Shown: in pieces, positions 23,510 to 32,881 of the stretch
How the letters are laid out: each line of letters opens with the position of its first letter
Position numbering within the stretch: position 1 is the stretch's first letter
Origin: Bacillota bacterium
GTDB taxonomy: Bacteria > Bacillota > Clostridia > Lachnospirales > Lachnospiraceae
Assembly: GCA_023424995.1 (NCBI GenBank)
Contig: JAFADH010000188.1
Span: 1-39,149, forward strand
DNA: 39,149 bases
Reading direction: 5' to 3'
The notes under the pieces: model-generated
Told to the model about the DNA's origin: nothing
What the model saw: only the letters and a program-made list of their open reading frames with translations
Database searches by the model: none
Program-made: the position numbers and the translations under genes

Positions 23510-26350
23510 ATGGCAGAGAAGAAAAATTATATTAAAATCAGAGGTGCAAAGGAGAACAATCTGAAGGATATCAGTGTGGATATCCCAAGAGACCGGTTCG
23601 TCGTACTTACGGGACTCAGCGGTTCGGGTAAATCCTCCCTGGCCTTTGATACAATCTATGCGGAGGGACAGAGGAGATATATGGAATCTCTTTCCTCCTA
23701 TGCAAGACAATTCCTGGGGCAGATGGAAAAGCCCAATGTGGAGAGCATCGAAGGCTTGCCTCCGGCGATCTCCATCGATCAGAAATCAACCAACCGCAAT
23801 CCCCGTTCTACCGTAGGCACCGTAACCGAGATTTATGACTATTACCGTCTGCTGTACGCCAGAGTCGGTATTCCCCACTGCCCGCAGTGCGGGAAAGAAA
23901 TCAAGAAACAGACGGTCGACCAGATGGTGGATGAGATCATGAATCTGCCGCAGGGAACCAGAATCCAGCTGCTTGCTCCTGTGGTCCGCGGAAGAAAGGG
24001 TGAGCATGTAAAGCTCTTTGAACAGGCAAAACGCAGCGGTTATGTGAGAGTCCGGGTTGACGGCAATCTGTATGAGCTTACCGAGGAGATTAAGCTGGAG
24101 AAGAATAATAAGCATAATATAGAGATTATTATTGACCGTCTGGTGGTGAAGGAAGGCATTGAGAAGAGATTAACAGATTCTATCGAGAATGTTCTTAAGC
24201 TGGCAGAGGGGCTCATGTATGTGGATGTTATTGATAACCAGCAGCTGACCTTCAGCCAGAACTTTGCGTGTCCGGACTGCGGTATCAGCATTGATGAGAT
24301 GGAGCCCAGAATATTCTCCTTCAATAACCCCTTCGGTGCATGCCCGGAGTGCCATGGTCTGGGCAACAAGATGGAATTTGATGTGGATCTTCTGATACCG
24401 GATCAGGATAAGAGTCTCATTGACGGTGCAATCGCTGCTCCCGGCTGGGCTTCCGTTGTGGATAAGGGCAGTTACACCAGATGCATAATGGAAGCTTTGG
24501 CGAAAGAGTATCATTTTGACCTGGACACGCCTTATAACCGGCTTTCCGAGGAAGCGCAAAGAATCTTTATCCATGGGACTGACGGCAAGTCCGTCAAGGT
24601 ACATTACAGAGGGCAGCGGGGCGTGGGAGTCTATGATGTCGCATTTGAAGGACTGATCCGCAATATTGAGAGGCGTTACCGCGAAACCGGCTCTGAATCG
24701 GTAAAGCAGGAATATGAAAGCTTTATGAGAACAACTCCCTGTAACGTATGCGGCGGCAGACGCTTGAAGAAGGAAGCGCTGGCGGTCACCGTGGGAGATA
24801 AGAACATATCCGAGGTTACGGAATATTCCATCCGGGATCTGGCTGACTTTATGAACCGGCTTCAGTTATCCTCCATGCAGCTGAAGATCGGAGAATTGGT
24901 ACTTAGGGAAATCAAGGCCAGGATCAAATTCCTTATTGATGTAGGGCTTGATTATCTGACCCTGGCGAGAGCAACCGGAACCCTGTCCGGCGGGGAAGCC
25001 CAGAGAATCCGGCTGGCCACGCAGATCGGCTCCGGACTGGTGGGAGTGGCATATATTCTTGATGAACCGAGCATCGGACTTCATCAGAGGGATAATGACA
25101 AATTGCTGAATACCTTGAAGAACCTCAGAGATCTGGGTAATTCCCTGATTGTTGTCGAACATGATGAGGATACCATGTTTGCCGCTGATTATATCGTCGA
25201 TATCGGTCCGGGAGCAGGAGAACACGGAGGTAAAGTTGTAGCAGCAGGTACTGCAAAAGAGATTATGAAGGTGAAGGATTCGATTACCGGAGCTTATCTG
25301 AGCGGCAAGCTCAAGATACCGGTACCGAAGAATAGAAGAAAACCTATCGGATATCTGAAGGTGATCGGAGCTTGTGAGAATAATCTGAAGAACATCAATG
25401 TAGATATTCCGTTAGGTGTTATGACCTGCGTAACCGGAGTATCAGGTTCAGGCAAGAGTTCGTTGGTGACTGAGATTCTGTATAAGCGTCTGGCAAGGGA
25501 CTTAAACCGTGCCCGTCTGATCCCCGGGAAGCATGAACAGATTCACGGTATCGATCAGTTGGACAAGGTTATTAATATTGATCAGTCCCCCATCGGGCGC
25601 ACACCCAGATCCAATCCGGCAACCTATACGGGAGTATTCGATCAGATCAGGGATCTCTTTGCTGCAACCCAGGATGCCAAGATGCGGGGCTACTCCAAGG
25701 GACGTTTCAGCTTTAACGTAAAGGGAGGCCGTTGTGAAGCCTGCTGCGGTGACGGTATTATTAAGATTGAGATGAACTTCTTACCGGATATCTATGTGCC
25801 CTGTGAGGTGTGCGGCGGCAAACGTTATAACCGTGAAACCCTGGAGGTTCACTATAAGGGCAAGAGTATCTATGACATATTGAACATGACCGTCGAGGAG
25901 GCCGTTCATTTCTTTGAGAATGTACCTTCCATCCGGCGTAAGATTGAGACCTTGAACGATGTTGGTCTATCCTATTTACGATTGGGTCATCCTTCCACTT
26001 CTCTCTCAGGAGGTGAGGCACAGAGAATTAAGCTGGCGACGGAGTTGAGTAAACGGAGTACCGGCAGGACCATCTATATTCTGGATGAACCCACTACCGG
26101 ACTTCATTTTGCCGACGTTCATAAATTAATTGAGATTATGAAGCGATTCTCAGACACCGGCAATACTGTGGTGGTGATCGAGCATAATCTGGATGTGATT
26201 AAAACGGCGGATTATATCATTGATATCGGTCCGGAAGGCGGAGATAAGGGCGGTACGGTAATTGCCGAGGGAACTCCGGAGGAGATAGTGAAGAATAAGT
26301 CCTCCTATACCGGAGCTTATGTGAAGCGGTATCTGGAAAGCAGACAGTAG
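23510..26350 (+). CDS. uvrA: Excinuclease ABC subunit A
   Basis: The 946-residue damage-sensing ATPase has two ABC cassettes: Walker A GLSGSGKSS at 35-43 and GVSGSGKSS near residue 655, each with an LSGGEAQRI signature. Zinc-binding CPQCG, CPDCG/CPECHG and CEACCGDG/CEVCGG groups are present. The ATG at 23510 is chosen because GGAGG lies 5 nt before it; the ATG at 23498 overlaps that ribosome site and has only weak AGGA upstream. It works with UvrB, encoded just before it. Confidence 0.98.
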   Translation: MAEKKNYIKIRGAKENNLKDISVDIPRDRFVVLTGLSGSGKSSLAFDTIYAEGQRRYMESLSSYARQFLGQMEKPNVESIEGLPPAISIDQKSTNRNPRSTVGTVTEIYDYYRLLYARVGIPHCPQCGKEIKKQTVDQMVDEIMNLPQGTRIQLLAPVVRGRKGEHVKLFEQAKRSGYVRVRVDGNLYELTEEIKLEKNNKHNIEIIIDRLVVKEGIEKRLTDSIENVLKLAEGLMYVDVIDNQQLTFSQNFACPDCGISIDEMEPRIFSFNNPFGACPECHGLGNKMEFDVDLLIPDQDKSLIDGAIAAPGWASVVDKGSYTRCIMEALAKEYHFDLDTPYNRLSEEAQRIFIHGTDGKSVKVHYRGQRGVGVYDVAFEGLIRNIERRYRETGSESVKQEYESFMRTTPCNVCGGRRLKKEALAVTVGDKNISEVTEYSIRDLADFMNRLQLSSMQLKIGELVLREIKARIKFLIDVGLDYLTLARATGTLSGGEAQRIRLATQIGSGLVGVAYILDEPSIGLHQRDNDKLLNTLKNLRDLGNSLIVVEHDEDTMFAADYIVDIGPGAGEHGGKVVAAGTAKEIMKVKDSITGAYLSGKLKIPVPKNRRKPIGYLKVIGACENNLKNINVDIPLGVMTCVTGVSGSGKSSLVTEILYKRLARDLNRARLIPGKHEQIHGIDQLDKVINIDQSPIGRTPRSNPATYTGVFDQIRDLFAATQDAKMRGYSKGRFSFNVKGGRCEACCGDGIIKIEMNFLPDIYVPCEVCGGKRYNRETLEVHYKGKSIYDILNMTVEEAVHFFENVPSIRRKIETLNDVGLSYLRLGHPSTSLSGGEAQRIKLATELSKRSTGRTIYILDEPTTGLHFADVHKLIEIMKRFSDTGNTVVVIEHNLDVIKTADYIIDIGPEGGDKGGTVIAEGTPEEIVKNKSSYTGAYVKRYLESRQ

Positions 26351-26367
26351 TTGGACAGAGGTGAAGT

Positions 26368-26955
26368 ATGGAGAACGGTTTTTTTGCCATGATGTCAAGA
26401 ATGAAGCTGATTGAGCGGTGGGCATTGATGCGCAATTCCCACGCGGAGAACATAAGTGAGCATTCCCATGAGGTCAGTATCATTGCTCACGCCCTGGCGA
26501 TCATCAGCAATGAGAGGCTGGGAAACCGCCTGAATGCTGAAAAGGCGGCTCTCATCGGAATCTATCATGATGCCACAGAGATTATAACAGGTGATATGCC
26601 CACACCGGTGAAGTATTATAATACCCATATCCAGGATGCCTTCAAGGCAGTGGAAAAGGCAGCGGCGGACGGTTTACTGGCCATGCTTCCTGAGGATTTG
26701 AGAAGAAGCTATCACTCCGTATTCGTGCCTCGGGAGGATGAGCTGTATCTATGGAAGCTGGTAAAAGCTGCAGATAAACTTGCGGCTTTAATCAAATGCA
26801 TCGAGGAACGGAAGGCAGGTAATACGGAATTCGGCAGTGCGGAGAAGTCCATTACGGATATCTTATGCTCCATGAAGCTGGAAGAGGTGGATATCTTCAT
26901 GAATGAGTTTCTGCCGGCCTATGACAAGACTCTGGATGAGCTGAACAGCCGGTAA
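26368..26955 (+). CDS. YfbR-like HD-domain 5'-deoxynucleotidase
   Basis: The 195-residue protein closely follows the YfbR pattern: FFAMMSRMKLIERWALMRN at the N-terminus, EHSHEVSIIAHALAI, then YHDATEIITGDMPTPVKY. The His and His-Asp residues of these segments would bind the metal. YfbR removes phosphate from deoxynucleoside monophosphates. It begins 17 nt after the uvrA stop, so it is probably part of the uvrBA transcript, which would link nucleotide salvage to excision repair. Confidence 0.88.
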   Translation: MENGFFAMMSRMKLIERWALMRNSHAENISEHSHEVSIIAHALAIISNERLGNRLNAEKAALIGIYHDATEIITGDMPTPVKYYNTHIQDAFKAVEKAAADGLLAMLPEDLRRSYHSVFVPREDELYLWKLVKAADKLAALIKCIEERKAGNTEFGSAEKSITDILCSMKLEEVDIFMNEFLPAYDKTLDELNSR

Positions 26956-27100
26956 TGCTTATGAGCATCAAGGCGGATCAGCATAATGGCCGGAGCAGGG
27001 CCGGCGGCAGAAGCCAGGAAGCGATCAGCCAATGATTAGGAACAGTGCGGTAATAGGACTAATTTGCTAGCTGTTATTTAAATGGCTCTTTTATTAAACA

Positions 27101-27129
27101 TTGCTTTTCCCGGCGAGGAAGCCTATAAT
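27101..27129 (+). promoter_or_regulatory. Promoter of the secreted hypothetical gene
   Basis: TTGCTT and a perfect TATAAT are separated by 17 nt. The predicted leader is about 90 nt long. The rest of the 27-kb gap (26956-27100) shows no clear feature. Confidence 0.6.
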
Positions 27130-27227
27130 TGAAATTGTATGATATGAAAAATACAGATTATTCTGTTAAAAATGAAGAGGCTGTGGAGACATATTATATA
27201 TGAGAGGCTGTGAAGGGAAGGATTTTG

Positions 27228-28409
27228 ATGCAGGATACGAATATTGCCGAAGGAATAAATAAAAATAATATATATAATAAATTTAGAAAATTAAAGACAG
27301 TATTGCTTACTCTTCTTATATTATGCTTTGTATTCAGCGGGATCACAGGAATAACGAATGCAGACTCTACCACATCATTAACCGTTGTGGTAAATTATGA
27401 CGATGAAATCGCTTATATCAGCCCCGGGAGCGGCGGCAGCACGAAATATTATATGAGCACGGATGCGATGAAGACCTGGGAGATGATAGATACTTCCGGT
27501 ACGGTGGATTTATCGCCGTTGTTATCTTCCAAGGAAGTGACCTTGTATTTTAAGGGCAACAAGGACGGTAATCCAAGATCCGTGGTACTCCAGGCAGAGG
27601 ATGCGGCTTTAAAGCCGGTATTTACCATAACCAGCGGTTACGGAAGTATCTCCTACAATGCAATTGCAGGAGTAACCGTTGAATATAAAAAAGGTACCAA
27701 CGGAGATTGGAAGCCTGCGCCGAACAATATGCCGACAGCAATTTATGAAATAAAAGGTACAACTCTTTACTACAGAACCGCAGGAACCACAGTAAAACGT
27801 GCGGGTAAGGTGGCAGCGGTTAAAATCCCGAAGCGGCCTGCCGCTCCGTCGGTAAAGCTGGATGGCAATAAGTTAAGTATCACCGGCATGAAATCCGGTG
27901 TTACACAATACAGGGTCGGTGATGCGGCTGGCTGGTCAACCTTTGACAGCGGGAATTCCAAGATTAATTATATATTCTTAAGTTCTCTGTTAGGAGTGAC
28001 TTCTGTGAATGCACCCATACCGGCCGGAATCATTGAGTTCAGAACCATGGGAACCGATAAGAAGTTAAGTTCGGCAGTAAGGGTTATAGAAGTACCGGTC
28101 CAGACAGTTTGCCCCGACACGGTGGTCTTGTCAGGATCAACTCTTTCCATTGCGGATACGATCAGGAAAACCTACGAATTCACAGTTGTAAAGAATGGTT
28201 CCGTGTTAAATCAGAATACTGCCAAATGGACATCCGTTACTTTAAAAAACGGTACATTTGTTAAGAATATTGCATCAAGTGTAAAGGGTCTTGCCATTGG
28301 AGATAAGATTTATGTCCGGGTCAAAAGCTATACGGATTCTACGACAAAGAAACCGGTATTAGCTTCCACTTATAAGGAGCTTACAGTAACTTCATTATCA
28401 ACGAACTAA
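27228..28409 (+). CDS. Secreted protein of unknown function
   Basis: I do not recognise this 393-residue protein. It has a basic N-terminal region, then a hydrophobic signal-like segment (about 25-42, VLLTLLILCFVFSGITG) and an export site near NADS. The mature part is rich in Thr, Ser, Val and Lys, with strand-like segments such as VTVEYKKGTNGDWKPAP and VTQYRVGDAAGWSTFDSG that look like repeated beta-sandwich modules. It has no catalytic motif or LPXTG anchor. GGGAAGG lies 6 nt before the ATG at 27228; a GTG at 27210 is less well placed. It may be a surface or matrix protein. A terminator follows. Confidence 0.7.
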   Translation: MQDTNIAEGINKNNIYNKFRKLKTVLLTLLILCFVFSGITGITNADSTTSLTVVVNYDDEIAYISPGSGGSTKYYMSTDAMKTWEMIDTSGTVDLSPLLSSKEVTLYFKGNKDGNPRSVVLQAEDAALKPVFTITSGYGSISYNAIAGVTVEYKKGTNGDWKPAPNNMPTAIYEIKGTTLYYRTAGTTVKRAGKVAAVKIPKRPAAPSVKLDGNKLSITGMKSGVTQYRVGDAAGWSTFDSGNSKINYIFLSSLLGVTSVNAPIPAGIIEFRTMGTDKKLSSAVRVIEVPVQTVCPDTVVLSGSTLSIADTIRKTYEFTVVKNGSVLNQNTAKWTSVTLKNGTFVKNIASSVKGLAIGDKIYVRVKSYTDSTTKKPVLASTYKELTVTSLSTN

Positions 28410-28432
28410 GTTGATATACATATTTTTAAATC

Positions 28433-28469
28433 GACTCAGGCGGGTTAACCTCATCTGAGTCTTTATTTT
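28433..28469 (+). terminator. Rho-independent terminator after the secreted protein gene
   Basis: GACTCAG at 28433-28439 pairs with CTGAGTC at 28455-28461, with an inner GGGTTAACC palindrome, followed by TTTATTTT. Confidence 0.75.
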
Positions 28470-28493
28470 GGGTAAAAGCTTTAAGTTATTGGG

Positions 28494-28522
28494 TTGTAAA
28501 TACCCGTTAATAGTGTTAACAT
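28494..28522 (+). promoter_or_regulatory. Weak candidate promoter of pepF-like gene
   Basis: TTGTAA and TAACAT are spaced by 17 nt, 70 nt before the ATG. Each box matches the consensus in only four of six bases. Confidence 0.3.
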
Positions 28523-28591
28523 TTACTTATGCACTTTATGCAAGAATACCAAATAATGGCAACAAAAATATATACATAAAAGGAGCACAGT

Positions 28592-30286
28592 ATGAAAGTA
28601 TCAGAGCTACAATATGAGAGAATGACCGAAGAGGTAATCACGGCTAAGGCCGAAGAGGTTATCTCCAAGGTTAAGAATGCAGCCTCCGTTAAGGAGGTAC
28701 TGGAAGCCAGGGAAAAGTATATCAGCTTCCTGGACGAATTCGTCACAGCATCCAGTTTATCCTATATGCGTTACACAATCAACACGGTGGATGAATTCTA
28801 TCTTGCCGAGAAGGATTATTATGATGAAGTTATGCCCAAGGTCCAGAACTATTCTACAGAGTATGCCAATGCCATGCTGGACAGTCCGTTCCGGGCTGAG
28901 CTGGAGAAAGAGCTTTCACCGATACTCTTCCGGTTCTTTGAGGTACAGAGGAAGGCTATGTCACCTAAGATCATTGATGAGATGGTGGAAGAGAACAAGC
29001 TGACCACGGAATATTCCAAGCTGATGGCAGGACTGACCTTTGAATTCAGGGGAGAGAAGATGCCGCTGACCATGCTTCGGAAGTATATGATGGACGATGA
29101 CCGGGCGACCCGCCAGGAAGCCTATGAGGTGCTTGGCAGGAGATTGGAAACTGAATCCGAAGCGCTGGATACCATCTTTGACAAGCTGGTGAAGATCCGT
29201 CATAAGATGGCGAAGAAGATGGGCTACAAGAACTTCATTGAACTCGGTTATTACCGGATGAACCGTATCAGCTACGATGAGAAGCAGGTGGATAAGTTCC
29301 GCAATAATGTGCTGAAGGATCTGGTTCCTGTGATTGCCAAATTGAAGAAGGAAAATGCCAAACGCATGGGCATCGACCAGCTCAAGCTGTATGATAATGA
29401 TGTGAATGTTCCCGGGGGTAATCCGAAACCGATACTCGATAAGGACGGAATCTTTAAGGAAACCATTGACATGTATCATGAGATGAGTGAAGATACCGGC
29501 AAATTCATCGATATGATGATGGAGAATGAAGCCTTTGATGTTGTGTCCAGAGAGAATAAATGGGGCGGCGGATACTGCATCAGCTTCCCTGCCTATAAGC
29601 AGCCCTTTATTCTGGCTAATTTCAATGGAACCTCGGCGGACATTGATGTTATGACACATGAGGCAGGACATGCATTTGCCGATTACATGACGGCTTATAA
29701 CAAATTTAAGACTGAGCTGGATGTGGGAGGTATGGAGACAGCGGAGACTCATTCCATGAGCATGGAGTTCCTTGCCTGGAAATTTATTCATAAGTTCTTC
29801 GGAGACCAGTCAGATAAATACAAGTTCATGCATGTATTTGATTCCCTTTCCTTTATTCCATACGGAACGATCGTGGATTATTACCAGCACATCGTATACG
29901 GCAATCCGGAGATGACACCGGCTCAGCGCAACGAAGCCTGGAATAAGCTGGAGGAGCAGTTCAGACCTTATATGACCACGGAGGGTATGCCGTATCTCTC
30001 CAAGGGGACCCGTTGGCAGTATCAGATGCATATATATGAGACACCCTTCTATTATATCGATTACTGTCTGGCCCAGGTGGTTGCTCTTGAATTCCTGCTG
30101 GATTCCCGTAAGAATTACGACGATTCCTTCCGGCGCTATGTACGTTTCCTGTCCCAGGGCGGAGAGAAAGCCTTCCCGGATCTGATATCGGAAGCGAAGC
30201 TGGTATCTCCCTTCGAGGACGGAGCATTGGCAAGTGTTGCAAGGGATGTTGAAGTATTATTGGAAGAATTAATTAAAAAACTATAA
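28592..30286 (+). CDS. M3-family oligoendopeptidase (PepF-like)
   Basis: The 564-residue zinc peptidase cleaves short peptides in the cytoplasm. The zinc motif HEAGH is at 356-360, and a Glu in the downstream segment METAETHSMSMEF (about 380-392) supplies the third ligand. The N-terminal helical half is typical of M3 enzymes, and no signal peptide is present. AAAGGAGC lies before the ATG. It is a single-gene unit. Exact peptide preference cannot be inferred. Confidence 0.93.
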   Translation: MKVSELQYERMTEEVITAKAEEVISKVKNAASVKEVLEAREKYISFLDEFVTASSLSYMRYTINTVDEFYLAEKDYYDEVMPKVQNYSTEYANAMLDSPFRAELEKELSPILFRFFEVQRKAMSPKIIDEMVEENKLTTEYSKLMAGLTFEFRGEKMPLTMLRKYMMDDDRATRQEAYEVLGRRLETESEALDTIFDKLVKIRHKMAKKMGYKNFIELGYYRMNRISYDEKQVDKFRNNVLKDLVPVIAKLKKENAKRMGIDQLKLYDNDVNVPGGNPKPILDKDGIFKETIDMYHEMSEDTGKFIDMMMENEAFDVVSRENKWGGGYCISFPAYKQPFILANFNGTSADIDVMTHEAGHAFADYMTAYNKFKTELDVGGMETAETHSMSMEFLAWKFIHKFFGDQSDKYKFMHVFDSLSFIPYGTIVDYYQHIVYGNPEMTPAQRNEAWNKLEEQFRPYMTTEGMPYLSKGTRWQYQMHIYETPFYYIDYCLAQVVALEFLLDSRKNYDDSFRRYVRFLSQGGEKAFPDLISEAKLVSPFEDGALASVARDVEVLLEELIKKL

Positions 30287-30435
30287 ATTAAGTGGATGTA
30301 TGGGTGATCTGCCATATGGTTAAAGTCCCGGCACGAGAAACTGTAACGAAGAAAAAACTGGTTTGTTTAAACTAAAACGGTAAGTATATGGAACGGTCAT
30401 GGTCAGGCTGTAAAAAGTCTCTGTTTTTATTTTAA

Positions 30436-30567
30436 AAAAGACCTATATTTATAGGCGTTCCCGTAACTGAAGACGATTACAATCCTGAGTTTTTCATAGC
30501 CTGTGTTGACATGCCCTCATGGGCTGCCGTAAAAGAAATTGCAATAGCGGCCAGCACAATAAAATAA
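30436..30567 (+). pseudogene. Possible gene remnant between pepF-like gene and terminator
   Basis: A 43-codon open frame follows a stop codon and has no start codon or ribosome site at its beginning. The reading has protein-like composition (for example TEDDYNPEFFIACVDMPSW and AAVKEIAIAAS). It ends 13 nt before the terminator stem. It may be the C-terminal end of a lost gene. I cannot name its parent. The rest of the 30287-30777 gap (491 nt) shows nothing else but the terminator. Confidence 0.25.
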
Positions 30568-30580
30568 TATCTATGATATA

Positions 30581-30629
30581 AAAATGAACCTTGATGACGG
30601 ATTTGAAAACCGATCACGGTTCATTTTTT
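30581..30629 (+). terminator. Rho-independent terminator
   Basis: AAAATGAACC at 30581-30590 pairs with GGTTCATTTT at 30618-30627, with inner GAT/CGG pairing and a T-run. It lies almost 300 nt after the pepF-like stop and directly after the ORF remnant, suggesting it originally belonged to that lost gene. Confidence 0.8.
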
Positions 30630-30777
30630 GTATATTTTTTATGGAAATCATTTTGCAGCAACATTGTCCGGCGAGCATGCTATAATTTGCAGTACATGTG
30701 TCTGCAGTTTTAAATTTCATGCTGCTTATATGGGAACAGGTAAGCCGGGAAGGCAGTTTTGAATAGAGAATGGTCAG

Positions 30778-31308
30778 CTATTGCAACAGCTTAAGCACTT
30801 CCTCCAGGGAGAGGATTCTGGCATAACGGTTGTTCCACATCTTAAAGTTATAATATTGATAAAGCTGTTGGGCAGGTAAATACTCATTATCATAGGTGGA
30901 GTTAGTCTCTTCCGGGATAATGACATTGTATCCGAATTCAAAGGCGCTTTTGCAGGTGGCATCAATACAATAGTCTGTCTGTAAACCTGTCAGTATGATG
31001 GTTTTTACCGATTTACCCTCAAGATAATCCTTTAGCCCTGTGCTGCGGAAGGCACTGTTATAATTCTTATCAATGATCCTCTCACCCGGTTCAGGTGCAA
31101 TTTCATTGTATATTTCCCACCCTTTTGTACCGGCTTCCAGGTCGGAACCTGCCCCGTCGTCATGCCTTATGTAGATAACCTCCGTATGACCGGCTCTCGC
31201 TGCCGACAGAAGCTTCCGTATATTACTGATAACACTAGTTATATTATATGGTTTGTCCTCTATCATCAGATTCTGTACATCAACCACCAGAAGAACGGTA
31301 TGCTTCAT
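30778..31308 (-). CDS. Isochorismatase-family cysteine hydrolase
   Basis: The 176-residue protein has the catalytic triad of this family: Asp10 in VVDVQN, Lys81 in IIDKNYNSAF and Cys114 in QTDYCIDAT. Members hydrolyse amides such as nicotinamide or act on isochorismate; the substrate here is not determined. The ATG at 31308 has AAAGGA upstream; an earlier ATG at 31326 overlaps that site and lacks its own. The upstream region holds an array of TGGTATAAT elements. Confidence 0.88.
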   Translation of the reverse strand: MKHTVLLVVDVQNLMIEDKPYNITSVISNIRKLLSAARAGHTEVIYIRHDDGAGSDLEAGTKGWEIYNEIAPEPGERIIDKNYNSAFRSTGLKDYLEGKSVKTIILTGLQTDYCIDATCKSAFEFGYNVIIPEETNSTYDNEYLPAQQLYQYYNFKMWNNRYARILSLEEVLKLLQ

Positions 31309-31347
31309 AAGGATCCATCCTTTCATTTATTAAAGATTATTTTAATT

Positions 31348-31540
31348 ATTATACCATATCCGCAAGCTCATATAGTATTGGAATGACCTTCCATGTGCAC
31401 ACTCGCTTTGTTCGGTGCGGTATAATATATGTCAATATTATACCATATTTGCAAGCTCACATAGTATTGCCGGTACGACTTACCAGGATGGCACGCAACT
31501 TGCCCGGTATGATATAATATCTGCCGGTATTATACCATAA
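31348..31540. repeat. Tandem palindromic repeat units (about 90 bp) upstream of the hydrolase gene
   Basis: The block ATTATACCATAT followed by GCAAGCTCA and ATAGTATTG starts at 31348 and again at 31437 (89-bp offset); a third partial copy, ATTATACCATAAC, begins at 31529. Each full unit ends with an inverted partner (GGTATAAT at 31419; GGTATGATATAAT at 31506), so each is an imperfect palindrome. Read on the minus strand, all three copies contain TGGTATAAT, an extended -10 element; the copy at 31348 probably serves the hydrolase gene. The 339-nt gap holds nothing else recognisable. Confidence 0.65.
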
Positions 31541-31647
31541 CATTAAGTGCACGACAACATAGAAGCTCCGGGAATATATGATTATCCCCGGAGCCTGCAG
31601 ACAGATAAAATTTACATACAGAAAAAGCTTCAGTACTTCTATGTGCA

Positions 31648-32628
31648 TTATTCTGCAAGTGCCTTAATTTGCCGGTATTCCTTCAGGTCAATATACAGCT
31701 CCTCTTTATAAGGATTGCGTTTGGTTTTGACCACTTTGCAGATCATGTAGACGGCTACCGCGATGTTAGAGGCAAGCGCCAGGAGGCTGACAATGAACAA
31801 GGGAGCTTCCTTATAGCTGGAAGCGACCGCAAATCTGCTCTCGTCGATAAAGTACGGGAAAGTCTGGGCGAACATGCACCACAGAGCCAGAGTCTGTGCA
31901 CGATGCTGAAGCCATGCTCCCTTTCCCACGGTAAAGGCGCATAAGGTGGGAGCTAATAATAACGCAAAGCCGCAATACCAGGAATGTCCGGGCAGGCAGT
32001 TATAGGTATAGGCAAAGTTCCATAGATCATAAGCTATAATCCAGAACCATAGCATATCCGGCCATAGCATATCCTTGCTTGCATCTGCCTTGGTTACCCT
32101 GCGGATGCAGATACCGAACCAGCCTGTAATGGTAATGATATTTAAGATTCCGGCTGCGGCATTCATGAAATTCCAGGAGCCCCCAAGCACATACATGGCA
32201 TCGTCCGCCAATATGCCGCCGTCAGGATACTGGATTCCTACCTGGATATCTCGTGCTACGGCCTCCAGGATATTGATGGCAAGTATTAACGGCGGAAAAC
32301 ACAGTGCGATCTTATTATCGGACAGACGCCACTCCTTACCGGTCTTCCTGCTCTTGCCATGTACATGACGGATGCACCAGAAACCGATGCAGCCTGCCGT
32401 AGAGGAGTATACCTTCGCAAGATGGAACCAGTCCGTATAGGTGGTATCGTTTAAGACGGTAAACCATAGTACGGACAATACTGCCGGCAGAACGATGAAA
32501 CAAATAAATCCCATCACTTTAAAACGTCTTGCCAGTTCATTCAATCCAAACAGAATGACAAATACCATGACCCACACCAGCCATACGCTTAGAATGGAAG
32601 CACCGGCTTCATAATTAAAACGAAACAT
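31648..32628 (-). CDS. Multi-pass membrane protein of unknown function
   Basis: The 326-residue protein has about eight hydrophobic segments, starting with LSVWLVWVMVFVILFGL (about 13-29), and a hydrophilic C-terminal tail. Trp and aromatic residues are frequent (for example DMLWFWIIAYDLWNFAYTYN). It may belong to the DUF5692 family, but I cannot confirm this. No transporter or enzyme motif is recognised. AGGGGG lies before the ATG. It is flanked by repeat-rich spacers, so operon membership is unclear. Confidence 0.7.
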   Translation of the reverse strand: MFRFNYEAGASILSVWLVWVMVFVILFGLNELARRFKVMGFICFIVLPAVLSVLWFTVLNDTTYTDWFHLAKVYSSTAGCIGFWCIRHVHGKSRKTGKEWRLSDNKIALCFPPLILAINILEAVARDIQVGIQYPDGGILADDAMYVLGGSWNFMNAAAGILNIITITGWFGICIRRVTKADASKDMLWPDMLWFWIIAYDLWNFAYTYNCLPGHSWYCGFALLLAPTLCAFTVGKGAWLQHRAQTLALWCMFAQTFPYFIDESRFAVASSYKEAPLFIVSLLALASNIAVAVYMICKVVKTKRNPYKEELYIDLKEYRQIKALAE

Positions 32629-32718
32629 TTTAATCCCCCTTTATGTTGTATGTTTTATATATTAATGACCGGGCTGTCATAATTCCTGAATGATTACGGC
32701 AGCGGAATCATTATTATT

Positions 32719-32856
32719 AAGGAAATAATTATAAGGAAATAATTATAAGGAAATAATTATGAGGCAATAATTATAAGGTAATAATATGGGGTAAATAATA
32801 TGGGGTAAATAATATAGGGTAAATAGTATAGGTAAATAATATAAGGTATAATTATT
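32719..32856. repeat. AT-rich 14-bp tandem repeat array
   Basis: About ten units of 13-14 bp lie head to tail. The first three are identical (AAGGAAATAATTAT), the later ones drift to GGGGTAAATAATAT. The array fills most of the gap between hypA and the membrane protein gene. Variable copy number by replication slippage would be expected. Confidence 0.85.
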
Positions 32857-32881
32857 ATGAAATATCCGGCGGCAGATGTGT

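Noticed and set aside
28961..29791. 276-codon minus-strand frame inside the M3 peptidase gene
   Set aside because: It is His/Ile-rich nonsense-like sequence antisense to intact catalytic motifs.
30300..30400. Resemblance to part of a group II intron (AAAGTCCCGGCACGAG region)
   Set aside because: There is no reverse transcriptase, no domain V hairpin and no intron boundary; the resemblance is from memory and too short.
32719..32856. 14-bp repeats considered as an origin iteron array
   Set aside because: No replication initiator gene or DnaA boxes are nearby; units are pure AT-rich drift products.
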